Origin: a virus
Virus record (IMG/VR): IMGVR_UViG_3300039100_000035
Span: 1-22,674 of that record
Direction: 5' to 3' (one strand)
DNA length: 22,674 nt
Part shown: positions 4,560-12,327 of the stretch, piece after piece
Position numbering within the stretch: the stretch's first letter is position 1
Layout: every line of letters begins with the position of its first letter
Notes under the pieces: generated by a model
What the model was told of the DNA's origin: nothing
The model's input: only the letters and a program-made list of their open reading frames with translations
Databases searched by the model: none
Program-made: the position numbers and the translations under genes

Positions 4560-6134
4560 ATGGCAGGACGACGGATAGTAAACAGATCGGGTAAGACGCC
4601 TCAGTTGAATGCTCAGGTGGATGGGAAGATGCTGGAGACGTTTCTGCATTCCCGCGCCAAGGTGGATATTATTCAGGGTCCGGTTGGATCAGGGAAGACT
4701 AGGGCCGCTCTTATGCGCCTTGGGATTATGGCGGCCGAGCAATATGTGGTTGAGGGTTTCCGTGAGAGCCGGTGGTTGATTACACGGGCGACGGCACCTG
4801 AATTGAAGACTTTGCTCAAAGACTTTCTCGAATTGTACCCAGAGGAAGACGGTTGGGGATTGCTTAATCAGACGCCGCCGATGACGTTCAAGATGTCGGT
4901 GGGGAATATCCGGGCTGAGTTTGTGTTCTTGGCGCTCGATGACATTGCCGATGTTCGCAAGCTGAAGTCTACTCAATTCACGGGGGCGTATATCAACGAG
5001 GGTCAGTTTGTGACCTTGGAGATGTTCACCGAGATCAAAGAGCGTATCGACCGCTATCCATCGCGGAAGCGGGTGAATGGTCAGCTTGTGGGCGGGGCTC
5101 GCAATCCTTGTGTGATCATGGACATGAACGCGGCGGACGAGAGCCATTGGGTTCCGATTATGCGGGGCGATGTGCCGATGCCGGATTGGTTCACGGTCGA
5201 TCAGCAAAGACAGCATGCCAAGCCGCCCGATTGGAATTTCTTAGTTCAGCCTCCCGCGCTGATCGAAATTAAGGACGCGGCGGGAGTTGTGGTAGACTGG
5301 GTTCTAAATCCAGAGGCGGATAATTTGGCGTTTCTGTCGCCGGATTATTACCCGGACAAGATTGCGGGGCGGTCAAAGGAAGTCATCGACATGACTTGTA
5401 TGAACCGCACTGGTGCATTGAGAGGGGGTAAGCCCGTGCATACTGGTTGGAACAAAGAGATCCACGTTGCCAAAGAGCAATTGGCCTACAAGCCCGAGCA
5501 TGAATTGATTGTGGGCTTGGACTTTGGGCGGACTCCTGCTGCTGTGTGGGGTCAGACTTATGGCCGCCGATGGTATATTCTGGGTGAGTATTATTTGGAA
5601 GACGTGTCCTCGAGCGAGTTTGCGCCTGCTTTGAAGCGGGAGTTAATCCGCCGTATTCCGAATTTGGATTGGAAGAATATCAAGTTCTGGGGAGACCCGG
5701 CTGGTGACTTCGGCAATGACGCAACCAACTCAACGTCTTATGATATTTTCCGCCAACACGGGCTGTTTGTTCGTGAGGCCATGGCTGGTTTGCGGATTAG
5801 CGCACGCCTAGAAACGGTTGATGCTATTTTGGCCCGCATGGTTGGGGGCTTTCCGGGGTTGTTAGTCGACTCATCGTGCCGGATGTTGGTGTCTGGCTTC
5901 GGTGGTGGCTACAAGTGGAAGCAGGTGTCTGGGCGCGATGGGATGGTGACGATTGATCAGCCTGTCAAGAACAAATCCTCTCACCCGATGGACGCCCTTC
6001 AGTACCTATTAGCCGGGGCTGGAGAGGTTTCAGAGGTTACGCTTGGGGGTAGGGCACAAAAGCCGATGGATACCCGCGTGCAATCGCGTGTGTTCCGCCG
6101 TGATCGTCCTGGTGCCTTGAGGAAGCGCGCATGA
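4560..6134 (+). CDS. terL: Terminase large subunit
   Basis: This is the ATPase and nuclease of the DNA-packaging motor (524 aa). The ATPase domain has Walker A GPVGSGKT (residues 40-47) and a Walker B-like TGAYINEG (141-148, E147 as candidate catalytic glutamate). The RNase H-like nuclease domain starts at VGLDFGRTPAA (D321), followed by WGDPAGD (D379, D383) and SHPMDALQYL (H475, D478), which supply the usual acidic metal ligands. Length is normal for podovirus large terminases. ATG 4560 follows GGAGG at 4544-4548 at a long spacing; an in-frame ATG at 4542 is ruled out by a stop four codons later. The stop codon overlaps the next start (ATGA), so the downstream genes are coupled. All catalytic motifs are intact. 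Confidence 0.95.
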   Translation: MAGRRIVNRSGKTPQLNAQVDGKMLETFLHSRAKVDIIQGPVGSGKTRAALMRLGIMAAEQYVVEGFRESRWLITRATAPELKTLLKDFLELYPEEDGWGLLNQTPPMTFKMSVGNIRAEFVFLALDDIADVRKLKSTQFTGAYINEGQFVTLEMFTEIKERIDRYPSRKRVNGQLVGGARNPCVIMDMNAADESHWVPIMRGDVPMPDWFTVDQQRQHAKPPDWNFLVQPPALIEIKDAAGVVVDWVLNPEADNLAFLSPDYYPDKIAGRSKEVIDMTCMNRTGALRGGKPVHTGWNKEIHVAKEQLAYKPEHELIVGLDFGRTPAAVWGQTYGRRWYILGEYYLEDVSSSEFAPALKRELIRRIPNLDWKNIKFWGDPAGDFGNDATNSTSYDIFRQHGLFVREAMAGLRISARLETVDAILARMVGGFPGLLVDSSCRMLVSGFGGGYKWKQVSGRDGMVTIDQPVKNKSSHPMDALQYLLAGAGEVSEVTLGGRAQKPMDTRVQSRVFRRDRPGALRKRA

Positions 6135-6553
6135 CCGATGCGTTTATTGCGTTTGTCGGGCGCAATCGGCGGGAATTTTGGACCGATCTGTTCAATCCCA
6201 AGGGGTTTCGCCACTGTCACCCGTTTTGGTATGACCCAATCTGCGAACGGTGGATCATTACCGACTGCACTCAGGGCAATATCACGGTGGATGCTCTCAC
6301 GCCTGCCCAGTTTGACCATTGGTTGCTGATAATGCAGCGGGCCGGGGCTGTGTTCTTGGGTGTCAAACGCCAAGTAAGCCCGCATTTTCTCACCAGACTG
6401 GGAATTTGGTGTGTTCCGTTTACGGCCCATGCGGTGGGGAGTTCGTCCCGTGCGTTTCGACCAATAGGCCTTTTCCGTGATCTTGTGCGTGAAGGCGCGG
6501 TGCCCGCGTTCACCCGATCCCCGCAGGAATCTATCTCCGATGATGAAAGCTAA
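6131..6553 (+). CDS. Small protein next to terL, possible permuted NlpC/P60-like fold (140 aa)
   Basis: It starts inside the terL stop codon (ATGA), so it is coupled to the terminase. The sequence has conserved-looking spaced residues: H28 or H30 in FRHCHPFWYD, D45 in WIITDC, and C94 in GIWCVPFTAHAVG, followed by a C-terminal segment FRPIGLFRDLVREGA. Small phage proteins found beside terL often share this order (early His, later 'C-V-x-x-x-K/A-x-x-L/V-G', then a 'T/R-P-x-x-L' helix), which resembles circularly permuted papain-like (NlpC/P60, LRAT-type) enzymes, in which His precedes Cys. Whether it is an active hydrolase cannot be told from sequence alone. It has no signal peptide. The gene itself is secure; the fold assignment is tentative. 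Confidence 0.75.
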   Translation: MTDAFIAFVGRNRREFWTDLFNPKGFRHCHPFWYDPICERWIITDCTQGNITVDALTPAQFDHWLLIMQRAGAVFLGVKRQVSPHFLTRLGIWCVPFTAHAVGSSSRAFRPIGLFRDLVREGAVPAFTRSPQESISDDES

Positions 6554-6854
6554 GGCTCCCAAAGAAGACCCGGCCGTTGTCGCCGCCCGCAATGCTGAGA
6601 TTGCTCGAGCCGACAAAGAAAATTTAGGCGCGCAGCAAAGTGTTCTCGACACTCTGACCAAAAGATATGCCCGCCGGTTTGGTCTGGTTAAGGGCCAAGG
6701 CGGCAATCAAGGTAATATCTTGGGCGGTCTGGTTGCGCTTCAAGCGGCGGCCGCTGCCGGTGGTGGGTCTGGTGGTTTGTTCGGTGGATTTACCGGTGGT
6801 GGCGGAGGCGGTGGCGGCATTGGCGGCGACAATTTTTACACTGAATTGAGGTAG
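6540..6854 (+). CDS. Small glycine-rich protein upstream of portal (104 aa)
   Basis: It begins with two consecutive ATG codons (6540 and 6543), overlaps the preceding gene by 14 bases, and has AGGA at 6525-6528 about 11 bases upstream. The first 40 residues are charged and helical (KEDPAVVAARNAEIARADKE), then an RRFGL turn, then Ala runs and a Gly-rich tail with eight glycines in a row ending NFYTELR. Small proteins with a charged helix followed by an 'R-G-F-G' segment and a disordered tail are common just before the portal gene in podoviruses, usually without assigned function. The GTG start of the portal gene is two bases beyond the stop, so the gene belongs to the packaging operon. A virion assembly role is inferred from position only. 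Confidence 0.7.
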   Translation: MMKAKAPKEDPAVVAARNAEIARADKENLGAQQSVLDTLTKRYARRFGLVKGQGGNQGNILGGLVALQAAAAAGGGSGGLFGGFTGGGGGGGGIGGDNFYTELR

Positions 6855-6856
6855 CC

Positions 6857-8392
6857 GTGGACAAGAAATATGTTCTCGAAAAGCTGAACGCTGCCCGACA
6901 AGACCGCAACACGGCTCAAGTCTGGCTGAACGAATGTCTGCGCTTTGCCCGCCCTTTGGCTAACCGGGTAAACTCAACGATCATCAACAGCCCGCGCAAG
7001 CCAGAAGATGAAGACGATCTGTTTGATACGACGCTTCAAGATACGGTGGATGACTTCGGGTCTGACATGACTCACTTGTTCACGCCCCGACATGAGCGCT
7101 GGGTAAAGTTTGAACCAACAGACAATCTATCCGCCGGGGAAAAGAAGCAACTCGAGGCAGAGATTGACGCTGAGGCCCAAGCAGTCTTTGGCGAAATCGA
7201 GCGCTCAAATTTTTATGAGGCGGCCGGTGAGGCGTACCGTGATTGGTCAATATCGGTCATGGCCATGTCGATTGCAGATCCCGGTCCCGGCAAATCGTTT
7301 GACTGCCAGCCGATTGAGTTAGCCTCACTTTTCTTGGCGCGCGGACCATTGGGTTCATTCGATGGACGATTCCGCGAGTGGACGCCTATGAAGCGCTCCG
7401 AGGCCGAAATTGTTTTCAACGGTATCTTAAAAAAATCGGATGAGGCGGAAGGCAAAAAGACTGTCAATCTGGTAGATGGCTGGTGCCGTGACTGGTCTGA
7501 CCCGATGATTGAGGCTTGGTATCACGTCATCTTGATCAACAACAAAGTCGAATACATGAGCGCGCCCGGTGCCCACGTTGGTCCGGGCTCATGCGGTTTT
7601 ATTGTTTCCCCGTGGCGCAAAGCATTTACTACCGCTTGGATGCCGGGGCCTGCCTATAAGGCGTTACCGCCCGCCCGCACGCTAGACGAATTATCATACT
7701 TGTATCTGAAGGCGCTTAACCGCGACGTTGACCCCGTTGTGTCCTATGTGGACGATGGGATTATGAACGTTGAGGGCGGGATCGACGCTGGCACATGGTT
7801 GCCCCGTGGTCCAAATTCTGAGGCTCCAGAAGCTATTTCCAGCAATGCCCGTCTTGATGCAGCCGTGTTCGAGCGCGACAAGCTGGAACAAAAGATTAAG
7901 AAAGCGCTCTATCAGGATCGCCCCGATCAACCCGGTAAAACTCCGCCGACCGCTACCCAATGGGTAGATGAAAAGGCTTGGAACACACGCCGGATGGAAT
8001 TGCCCCGAGACTTGGCAACAAACAACTGGGTTCTTCCGATCATTAACCGGTTCACATATCTAAGAGCCAAGCGCGGACAGGATTTGGGAGTCACGCTCAA
8101 CAAGCAGTTTGTGCAATTGCGCCCGGTCACGCCACTTTCCAAGGCCCGTGATCTTGAGGACATTCAAACCACTATGCAAATCATGAGCATGGTTACGCCA
8201 CTTCTGCAAATGGAGCAGGCTGGGAATCCGATTGACGCACGCGCAACAATTGAGAATTTGCAAAAGACGGCCAATGAGCGCCACTTGGTTCTAAAGTCTG
8301 AGGAACAGATTGCCCAAGAACAAGCTATGGCCATGATGCAGCAAGGCGGCGGTATGCCGATGGATGGAAGCCAAGATGTCTCGATTGCCTAG
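6857..8392 (+). CDS. Portal (head-to-tail connector) protein
   Basis: This protein of 511 residues resembles the podovirus head-tail connector family (T7 gp8 type). The N-terminus reads LEKLNAARQDRNTAQVWLNE followed by CLRFARP, the usual opening helix. The clip and wing region includes DDFGSDMTHLFTPRHERWVK, and the C-terminal part is a long helix with a Met/Gln-rich tail ending MPMDGSQDVSIA. It forms the dodecameric ring through which DNA is packaged and to which the tail attaches. The start is GTG 6857, backed by GAGG at 6848-6851 with five-base spacing. Length is slightly below the T7 protein (about 536 aa). The next gene starts within its last codons. Confidence 0.93.
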   Translation: MDKKYVLEKLNAARQDRNTAQVWLNECLRFARPLANRVNSTIINSPRKPEDEDDLFDTTLQDTVDDFGSDMTHLFTPRHERWVKFEPTDNLSAGEKKQLEAEIDAEAQAVFGEIERSNFYEAAGEAYRDWSISVMAMSIADPGPGKSFDCQPIELASLFLARGPLGSFDGRFREWTPMKRSEAEIVFNGILKKSDEAEGKKTVNLVDGWCRDWSDPMIEAWYHVILINNKVEYMSAPGAHVGPGSCGFIVSPWRKAFTTAWMPGPAYKALPPARTLDELSYLYLKALNRDVDPVVSYVDDGIMNVEGGIDAGTWLPRGPNSEAPEAISSNARLDAAVFERDKLEQKIKKALYQDRPDQPGKTPPTATQWVDEKAWNTRRMELPRDLATNNWVLPIINRFTYLRAKRGQDLGVTLNKQFVQLRPVTPLSKARDLEDIQTTMQIMSMVTPLLQMEQAGNPIDARATIENLQKTANERHLVLKSEEQIAQEQAMAMMQQGGGMPMDGSQDVSIA

Positions 8393-8678
8393 AACGTTTG
8401 ACTCATTGCGTGCCCCGCGCACGGCCCCGCCTGCCCCCGCAATTTCAGAAGATTTGCACGCCACGTTTTCAACCCCGGCCGGGCGTCGGGTCATGCAATG
8501 GCTATTTGATCAAACCGTTCTTTCCCAGCTTCCCGTCAACGCTGAAGATTGTGCGTTTCGAGAAGCCGAGGGAAAAAAGAGACTTGTCCTCGAACTGATC
8601 ACCAAGATTGAGGAATTTACACTTGTCTCTGATGGACCAAGCGAGCGACCAAAACGCAGCCCCGGACTCACCGGCTGA
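8376..8678 (+). CDS. Bbp19-like phage protein (100 aa)
   Basis: The sequence carries the Bbp19-family pattern of 'F-x-T/S-P-x-G-R-R-V-L/M' near the start (TFSTPAGRRVMQWLFDQTVL) followed by a 'E-G-K/R-R-x-L-V-L-x-I' helix (EAEGKKRLVLELITKIEEFT). This small family was named from Bordetella phage BPP-1 and sits between portal and scaffold in many podoviruses; its exact role is not established. I prefer ATG 8376, which has GGAAG five bases upstream, over ATG 8364. The gene overlaps the end of the portal gene by 17 bases and the scaffold gene by 47, as expected in a coupled head operon. Confidence 0.8.
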   Translation: MSRLPRTFDSLRAPRTAPPAPAISEDLHATFSTPAGRRVMQWLFDQTVLSQLPVNAEDCAFREAEGKKRLVLELITKIEEFTLVSDGPSERPKRSPGLTG

Positions 8679-9324
8679 TGTTAGCAATGTCGCGCCTACT
8701 GAGCAGCCCGGTCAACCAGCGGCACAAGCCGCGACTGCACCAGAGGGTTTGCCAGAAGCGTTTTGGAAAGACGGCAATCTCGATGTCGACTCTATCAAGG
8801 CACTTCACGAAGCGAGCGCAGCCGAGCAAGCCAAGCAAGCCGCCCGTGCCGCTGAAATTCCTACCGATGGAAACTACATTCTTGCGCTTCCCGAGGATCT
8901 AAAAGACGACGCGGGCAAGCCAATTGAAATCGACACCAACAACGCGGCTTACTTCACTTTGGTTGAAGCAGCCCGCGAGTTGAAGTTGACTACATCTGAG
9001 GCCAACAAGTTTGCCGAAATGATGGTTCGCAAAGAACTTGAGCAAATGAAGGCTGATCAAACGGCGCAAGCTGATGCAATGAAAGCAGAATTGGCTAAGT
9101 TGGGCGCAAACCCATCTGAGCGCATTGCCGCTGCCAAGAACGCTATCATTGGCCACCTTGGCGAAAAAGCAAATGCCCTAACTTCTCAAATCCTGACGGC
9201 CGATGGCGTGATGGCTTTGGAAGCATTGATTGCTAAGATCAACGCAACCCCACTTGTTCCGCCCCCTCCCCCTTCAAAACAAGACGTTCCTGCTCACGAA
9301 CGCATCTACCGCCGCAGCGCCTAA
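8632..9324 (+). CDS. Scaffold / capsid assembly protein
   Basis: A 230-residue acidic, Ala/Gln/Lys-rich protein located directly before the major capsid gene, the standard site for a podovirus scaffold. It opens with a disordered Pro/Ala/Gln segment, then LPEAFWKDGNLDVDSIKALH (a motif common near the N-terminus of phage scaffolds), then long helices with coiled-coil character (FAEMMVRKELEQMKADQTAQ). It ends with a polyproline linker (PPPPP) and a basic tail (HERIYRRSA), the usual capsid-binding end. It would guide procapsid assembly and then leave. The start is uncertain: ATG 8632 has little upstream pairing, while an in-frame TTG at 8608 has none. Confidence 0.85.
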   Translation: MDQASDQNAAPDSPADVSNVAPTEQPGQPAAQAATAPEGLPEAFWKDGNLDVDSIKALHEASAAEQAKQAARAAEIPTDGNYILALPEDLKDDAGKPIEIDTNNAAYFTLVEAARELKLTTSEANKFAEMMVRKELEQMKADQTAQADAMKAELAKLGANPSERIAAAKNAIIGHLGEKANALTSQILTADGVMALEALIAKINATPLVPPPPPSKQDVPAHERIYRRSA

Positions 9325-9336
9325 TAGGAGTCCCCA

Positions 9337-10341
9337 ATGGCTACAGTTAATGCTAACTTTCCTTCTCTCGTTGATGTCACCGCCCGCCTAGATCCAGACG
9401 GTAGCTTGGCCGCTGTCGCGGAATTGCTAACCCAGACCAACGAAATCCTGATCGACATGCCCTTCTTCGAAGGCAACTTGCCGACCGGGCACAAGGGTAC
9501 GGTTCGTACATCGTTGCCAACCGCTGCATGGCGTCTGCTCAACCAAGGTGTTCCTGTCGGTAAATCGACCACGGCGCAAATTGTGGACGCTTGCGGTATT
9601 CTGGAAAACTATTCGGTGGTTGACGAGGTTCTCTATAACCTGAATGGTCAATCTGCTGAGTGGCGTTTGTCGGAAGATGTTGCCTTTATTGAGGGTATCA
9701 ACCAGCAAATGGCAACTTCCATGTTCTATGGAAACTCCGGCCTCAACCCAGAGCAGCCACAAGGCTTTGCCCCTCGCTACTCGACCCGCAACGTAGCCAA
9801 CGCTGAGTCTGCTCAAAACGTCCTTAATGGCGGCGGTTTTGGCACCGACAACACTTCAATCTGGTTGATCGTTTGGGGCAAGAACACTTGTCACGGCATT
9901 TACCCAAAGGGGTCTAAAGCCGGTCTTCAAGTGGAAGACTTGGGCAAGAAAACCTTGTTCGACGCTGCCGGTGGTCGCTACCAAGGCTACGAAACCCAAT
10001 ACCAATGGATGCCCGGTTATCACGTCCGCGATTGGCGCTATCTGGTTCGCATTGCAAACATTGACGTTTCGGACCTGTCCACTGTCTCCCCTGCCAACCT
10101 CATTCGCTTGATGAGTCGTGCACTCAACTTGTTGCCATCGGGTGCGCGCCAAATTGGCCGCCCAGTGTTCTACATGAACCGTACCGTGAAAAGCTGGCTG
10201 GAAATCCAAACCTTGGAAAACCCACGCCTTGGCTTGCATGAACTCAAAACCGGCGACGGCGAGGAGCGGACCGCTTTCCGTGGTGTCCCAATTTCGGTTT
10301 GTGATGCCCTCCTAACCACCGAGGCGACTGTGCCCGCATAG
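9337..10341 (+). CDS. Major capsid protein, BPP-1-type
   Basis: This protein of 334 residues has AGGAG at 9326-9330, six bases before ATG, the strongest site in the head module. The sequence matches the style of the BPP-1 capsid family: DVTARLDPDGSLAAVAELL, NEILIDMPFFEGNLPTGH, the RLSEDVAFIEGINQQMA helix followed by 'YGNS', DNTSIWLIVWGKNTCHGIYP followed by KGSKAGL, and VRDWRYLVRIANIDVSDL. It forms the icosahedral shell. Bordetella phage BPP-1 capsid protein is known to have a variant connection order of the HK97 fold; if homology is as close as it looks, this protein should share it. It is followed by the matching cement protein. Confidence 0.93.
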   Translation: MATVNANFPSLVDVTARLDPDGSLAAVAELLTQTNEILIDMPFFEGNLPTGHKGTVRTSLPTAAWRLLNQGVPVGKSTTAQIVDACGILENYSVVDEVLYNLNGQSAEWRLSEDVAFIEGINQQMATSMFYGNSGLNPEQPQGFAPRYSTRNVANAESAQNVLNGGGFGTDNTSIWLIVWGKNTCHGIYPKGSKAGLQVEDLGKKTLFDAAGGRYQGYETQYQWMPGYHVRDWRYLVRIANIDVSDLSTVSPANLIRLMSRALNLLPSGARQIGRPVFYMNRTVKSWLEIQTLENPRLGLHELKTGDGEERTAFRGVPISVCDALLTTEATVPA

Positions 10342-10388
10342 GGCGCAGTCAGCGTCACCACTCTGTTTCTTTGCCTTTGGAGGCTACT

Positions 10389-10829
10389 ATGTTTCTCGAC
10401 CGCGAAAATTCCTTCCAACCCCATGCAACCCCACAAGTGCCAACCGCTACAGCCGTTTCGACTGACACCATTGACTTGGGTGCAAACCCTCGTGACATTG
10501 GCGTCGACTCCGAAATGGAATTGATTGTTCAGGTTGTAGCTCCCTTTGCTGGTGGCACCTCGTTGCAACCTATTTTGCAGACTGCAACCGATGTTGCCAT
10601 GACTTCGCCAATCTCGCTGCTCACTGGCCCGGTTATCCCTCTGGCTTCGCTGACTGCCGGTGCAACCTTCTCGCTTGGCAAGATTCCTCCCGGCGTTCTG
10701 CGGGCTTTGCGTATGAACTACGTCATTGTCGGCACCATGTCTGGGGGTGGTTCAATCCGCTCCTTCTTGGTCAAAGAGCGCCAAGCCAATCGCACCTACG
10801 CTGACCGCATGAACGTTGACGGCCTGTAA
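10389..10829 (+). CDS. Capsid cement protein, Bbp16-like
   Basis: This protein of 146 residues has a perfect GGAGG (10379-10383) five bases upstream of ATG 10389. It has beta-rich composition with alternating hydrophobic segments (EMELIVQVVAPFAGGTSLQP, PLASLTAGATFSLGKIPPGV) and a C-terminal 'LRALRMNYVIVGT' strand, typical of Bbp16-like cement proteins that always follow a BPP-1-type capsid gene. In that system the protein sits as dimers on the shell surface and stabilises it. Its stop codon falls in the loop of a hairpin at 10820-10838. Confidence 0.85.
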   Translation: MFLDRENSFQPHATPQVPTATAVSTDTIDLGANPRDIGVDSEMELIVQVVAPFAGGTSLQPILQTATDVAMTSPISLLTGPVIPLASLTAGATFSLGKIPPGVLRALRMNYVIVGTMSGGGSIRSFLVKERQANRTYADRMNVDGL

Positions 10830-10838
10830 TTCAGGCCG
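10820..10838 (+). terminator. Hairpin at end of cement gene, possible attenuator
   Basis: CGGCCTG and CAGGCCG pair perfectly around the five-base loop TAATT, which contains the stop codon. It is followed by CCTTCCCTTTTCT, an interrupted pyrimidine tract. It may reduce read-through or protect the 3' end of the highly expressed capsid/cement message. Confidence 0.45.
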
Positions 10839-10877
10839 CCTTCCCTTTTCTAGCATTCTAAATCTTGGAGATTATCA

Positions 10878-11093
10878 ATGGCTAAGGCAGAAAAACCCGG
10901 CGAAGACACCCGCGCAAAGTATCGCGTTTTGGTCCCTTCCTATATCAATGACCGCTATATCAGCCAAGAAGAAGTCGATGCTGGCTTCGAAATCTTTTAT
11001 GATGGCATTCCGGGATCTGCGCTCGAGCCCGTTAATGAGGCAGCGCTTGAAGCTAAAGCTGCGGCTCCTGTGCCAAAAGAACCCGCACTCTAA
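10878..11093 (+). CDS. Small head-module protein (71 aa), Bbp15-like
   Basis: ATG 10878 has TTGGAG eight to nine bases upstream. The sequence is MAKAEKPGEDTRAKYRVLVP, followed by SYINDRYI, an acidic loop, and GIPGSALEPVNEAA. This 'R-V-L-V-P-x-x-I-N-D-R-x-I ... G-x-P-G-x-x-L-E-P-x-N' pattern is seen in small proteins after the capsid and cement genes of BPP-1-like phages. Their function is not established; a minor virion or assembly role is likely by position. The gene ends just before the strong terminator at 11121, so it closes the packaging/head operon. Confidence 0.7.
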   Translation: MAKAEKPGEDTRAKYRVLVPSYINDRYISQEEVDAGFEIFYDGIPGSALEPVNEAALEAKAAAPVPKEPAL

Positions 11094-11120
11094 TATTTTC
11101 CCCCTGAGTGTAACACTGAG

Positions 11121-11146
11121 CCCCGCCTTAACCGGCGGGGTTTTTT
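11121..11146 (+). terminator. Strong intrinsic terminator closing head module
   Basis: CCCCGCC (11121-11127) and GGCGGGG (11134-11140) form a perfect seven-pair GC stem with loop TTAACC and are followed by TTTTTT. This is a textbook rho-independent terminator. A tight palindrome, AGTGT-A-ACACT (11107-11117), precedes it. Confidence 0.92.
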
Positions 11147-11205
11147 CTTGTGCGTTCGTTTGACCCTGCATTGCTGCCACTTTGGGCTAAACGTGGAGCA
11201 AGATC

Positions 11206-11553
11206 GTGGCCTTATTTCTAATCAAGCCAGTTGTCGGCGGCGGCTTTAATAACGCCAACCCAGTTGGCACCCTTCGGACTCTGGCCAACACAAGCATTGT
11301 GGACAATGCCGCATGGACGGAAATCTTCCCAAGCGCAACCTTGCTTGCTTTGCTTGAGCGCCAGCCAAATCGTGCGGCCAATCTGATTGCAATCAACACG
11401 TCAGCAACAACTGTCATGCAAGTGGCGGCAATGCCGGGAACGTCTGCGCCGACAACTGAAATTGGCGATTGGCTACCCGTCAACAGCCGCCAAGAGTTTC
11501 TGATTGACGCTGGTTCGCAAAGCATCTGGTTCCGCGTTGCGGCCATTACCTAA
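11206..11553 (+). CDS. Hypothetical phage protein between head and tail modules (115 aa)
   Basis: The start is GTG 11206 with GGAG seven bases upstream. The protein is beta-rich with many Thr, Ala and Asn residues (LANTSIVDNAAWTEIFPSAT, AANLIAINTSATTVMQVAAM) and ends in WFRVAAIT. It has no signal peptide or membrane segment. Position just after the head terminator and just before the tail-tube genes, together with the beta-sandwich-like pattern, suggests a minor structural or decoration protein, but I do not recognise a family. It is the first gene after the terminator, so it must have its own promoter or depend on read-through; a TTGACC at about 11160 is a weak -35 candidate without a clear -10 box. 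Confidence 0.7.
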   Translation: MALFLIKPVVGGGFNNANPVGTLRTLANTSIVDNAAWTEIFPSATLLALLERQPNRAANLIAINTSATTVMQVAAMPGTSAPTTEIGDWLPVNSRQEFLIDAGSQSIWFRVAAIT

Positions 11554-11600
11554 GTAGCGCCCATGACGACATTAAGTTGCCGGTCGGCGCTGAAGTTGAA

Positions 11601-11678
11601 ATGGATGATTACGCCAAGGAGTGTGCGCTGGTTGAGCGAGGCTTTCTAAAGTCGCTTAACAAACACGTCAACTCTTAA
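11601..11678 (+). pseudogene. Start-less coding segment, fragment of a small phage protein
   Basis: In the gap between the 115-aa gene and the tail-tube gene, one frame reads HDDIKLPVGAEVEMDDYAKE and continues CALVERGFLKSLN to a stop at 11676-11678. The 'LPVG-x-E-V-E-M/L-D-D' followed by 'G-x-L-K' is like the C-terminal half of small phage proteins that follow capsid genes. No ATG start exists before the internal ATG at 11601 (25 codons) and there is no good ribosome binding site; a TTG at 11577 is possible. It could be a decayed gene, a gene with an unusual start, or a -1 frame extension of the upstream gene. Confidence 0.35.
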
Positions 11679-11731
11679 TCCGCCCGTCGAACGTGCGTTC
11701 ATTGCGTGCGTGAGGTGGGCGACTATAGGCC

Positions 11732-12325
11732 ATGTCTTATGCTGCACCTATTGAAATCGTTCAGGCCGCGCTGGCTCGTGTCGGTGGGCAACTGATCACG
11801 TCCCTTGAAGATAACTCCATGCCTGCCGTGGTTGCCAAGGCCAATTATGAGATCATGGCCCGCAAGCGGCTTTCGATGCACACTTGGTCTTTTGCGTCAT
11901 ATCCGGTTCTTTTGGTTTATCAAGGTGAACAAGCGGTAGGGCAGATGCGGCATGCGTATCGTAAGCCCCCCGAAGCCTTGCGGATTCATTGGGTTGGCGT
12001 GGGTGAGCAACGCTTAGACAATTGGAAGCTGACTCAAGGAAAGATCGTTGTTCGGACGCCCGGAGAATATGAGGCCCTAATCTCGCACCGTGCCCCTGAA
12101 GGTGATTGGTCGGATGACTTCACCGAAGCTTTCGTGACTGAGATTGAGGCCCTGTATATCCAAAGTTTGCAGCGCAACATTCAAGAAGCGCGCATTCGCA
12201 TGAGGGATGCCGACGCCTTGTTTGCCAAAGCGCTTGCGTCGGACAAAAGGCAGTCTCCGGGACCGCAAGTTATCCGCACTGGCAGGCTTGCAAGCGCTTG
12301 GCTTGGCGAACGCGGGAGGCTTTAA
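11732..12325 (+). CDS. Tail tubular protein A-like (head-tail adaptor)
   Basis: This protein of 197 residues opens with MSYAAPIEIVQAALARVGGQ, then 'SLEDNSMPAVVAKANYE', then RLSMHTWSFASYPVLL. The order 'I-V-x-x-A-L-x-R-V/I-G ... A-x-x-x-Y-x-x-x-R-x-x-x-L-x-x-x-x-W-x-F-A' is that of T7 gp11-type adaptors that sit between portal and nozzle. The middle is beta-rich (HAYRKPPEALRIHWVGVGEQ) and the end helical. The ATG at 11732 has only weak upstream pairing (AGG at long distance). The next gene starts two bases after its stop, behind a strong GGAGG. Confidence 0.82.
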   Translation: MSYAAPIEIVQAALARVGGQLITSLEDNSMPAVVAKANYEIMARKRLSMHTWSFASYPVLLVYQGEQAVGQMRHAYRKPPEALRIHWVGVGEQRLDNWKLTQGKIVVRTPGEYEALISHRAPEGDWSDDFTEAFVTEIEALYIQSLQRNIQEARIRMRDADALFAKALASDKRQSPGPQVIRTGRLASAWLGERGRL

Positions 12326-12327
12326 CC

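Noticed and set aside
4689-5216. Leftward open frame of 175 codons inside terL
   Set aside because: It is antisense to the conserved ATPase domain, and its His/Arg/Leu-rich composition is typical of a shadow frame.
5999-6706. Leftward open frame of 235 codons
   Set aside because: It lies antisense to the end of terL and two following genes, has Arg/Pro-rich shadow composition and no ribosome site.
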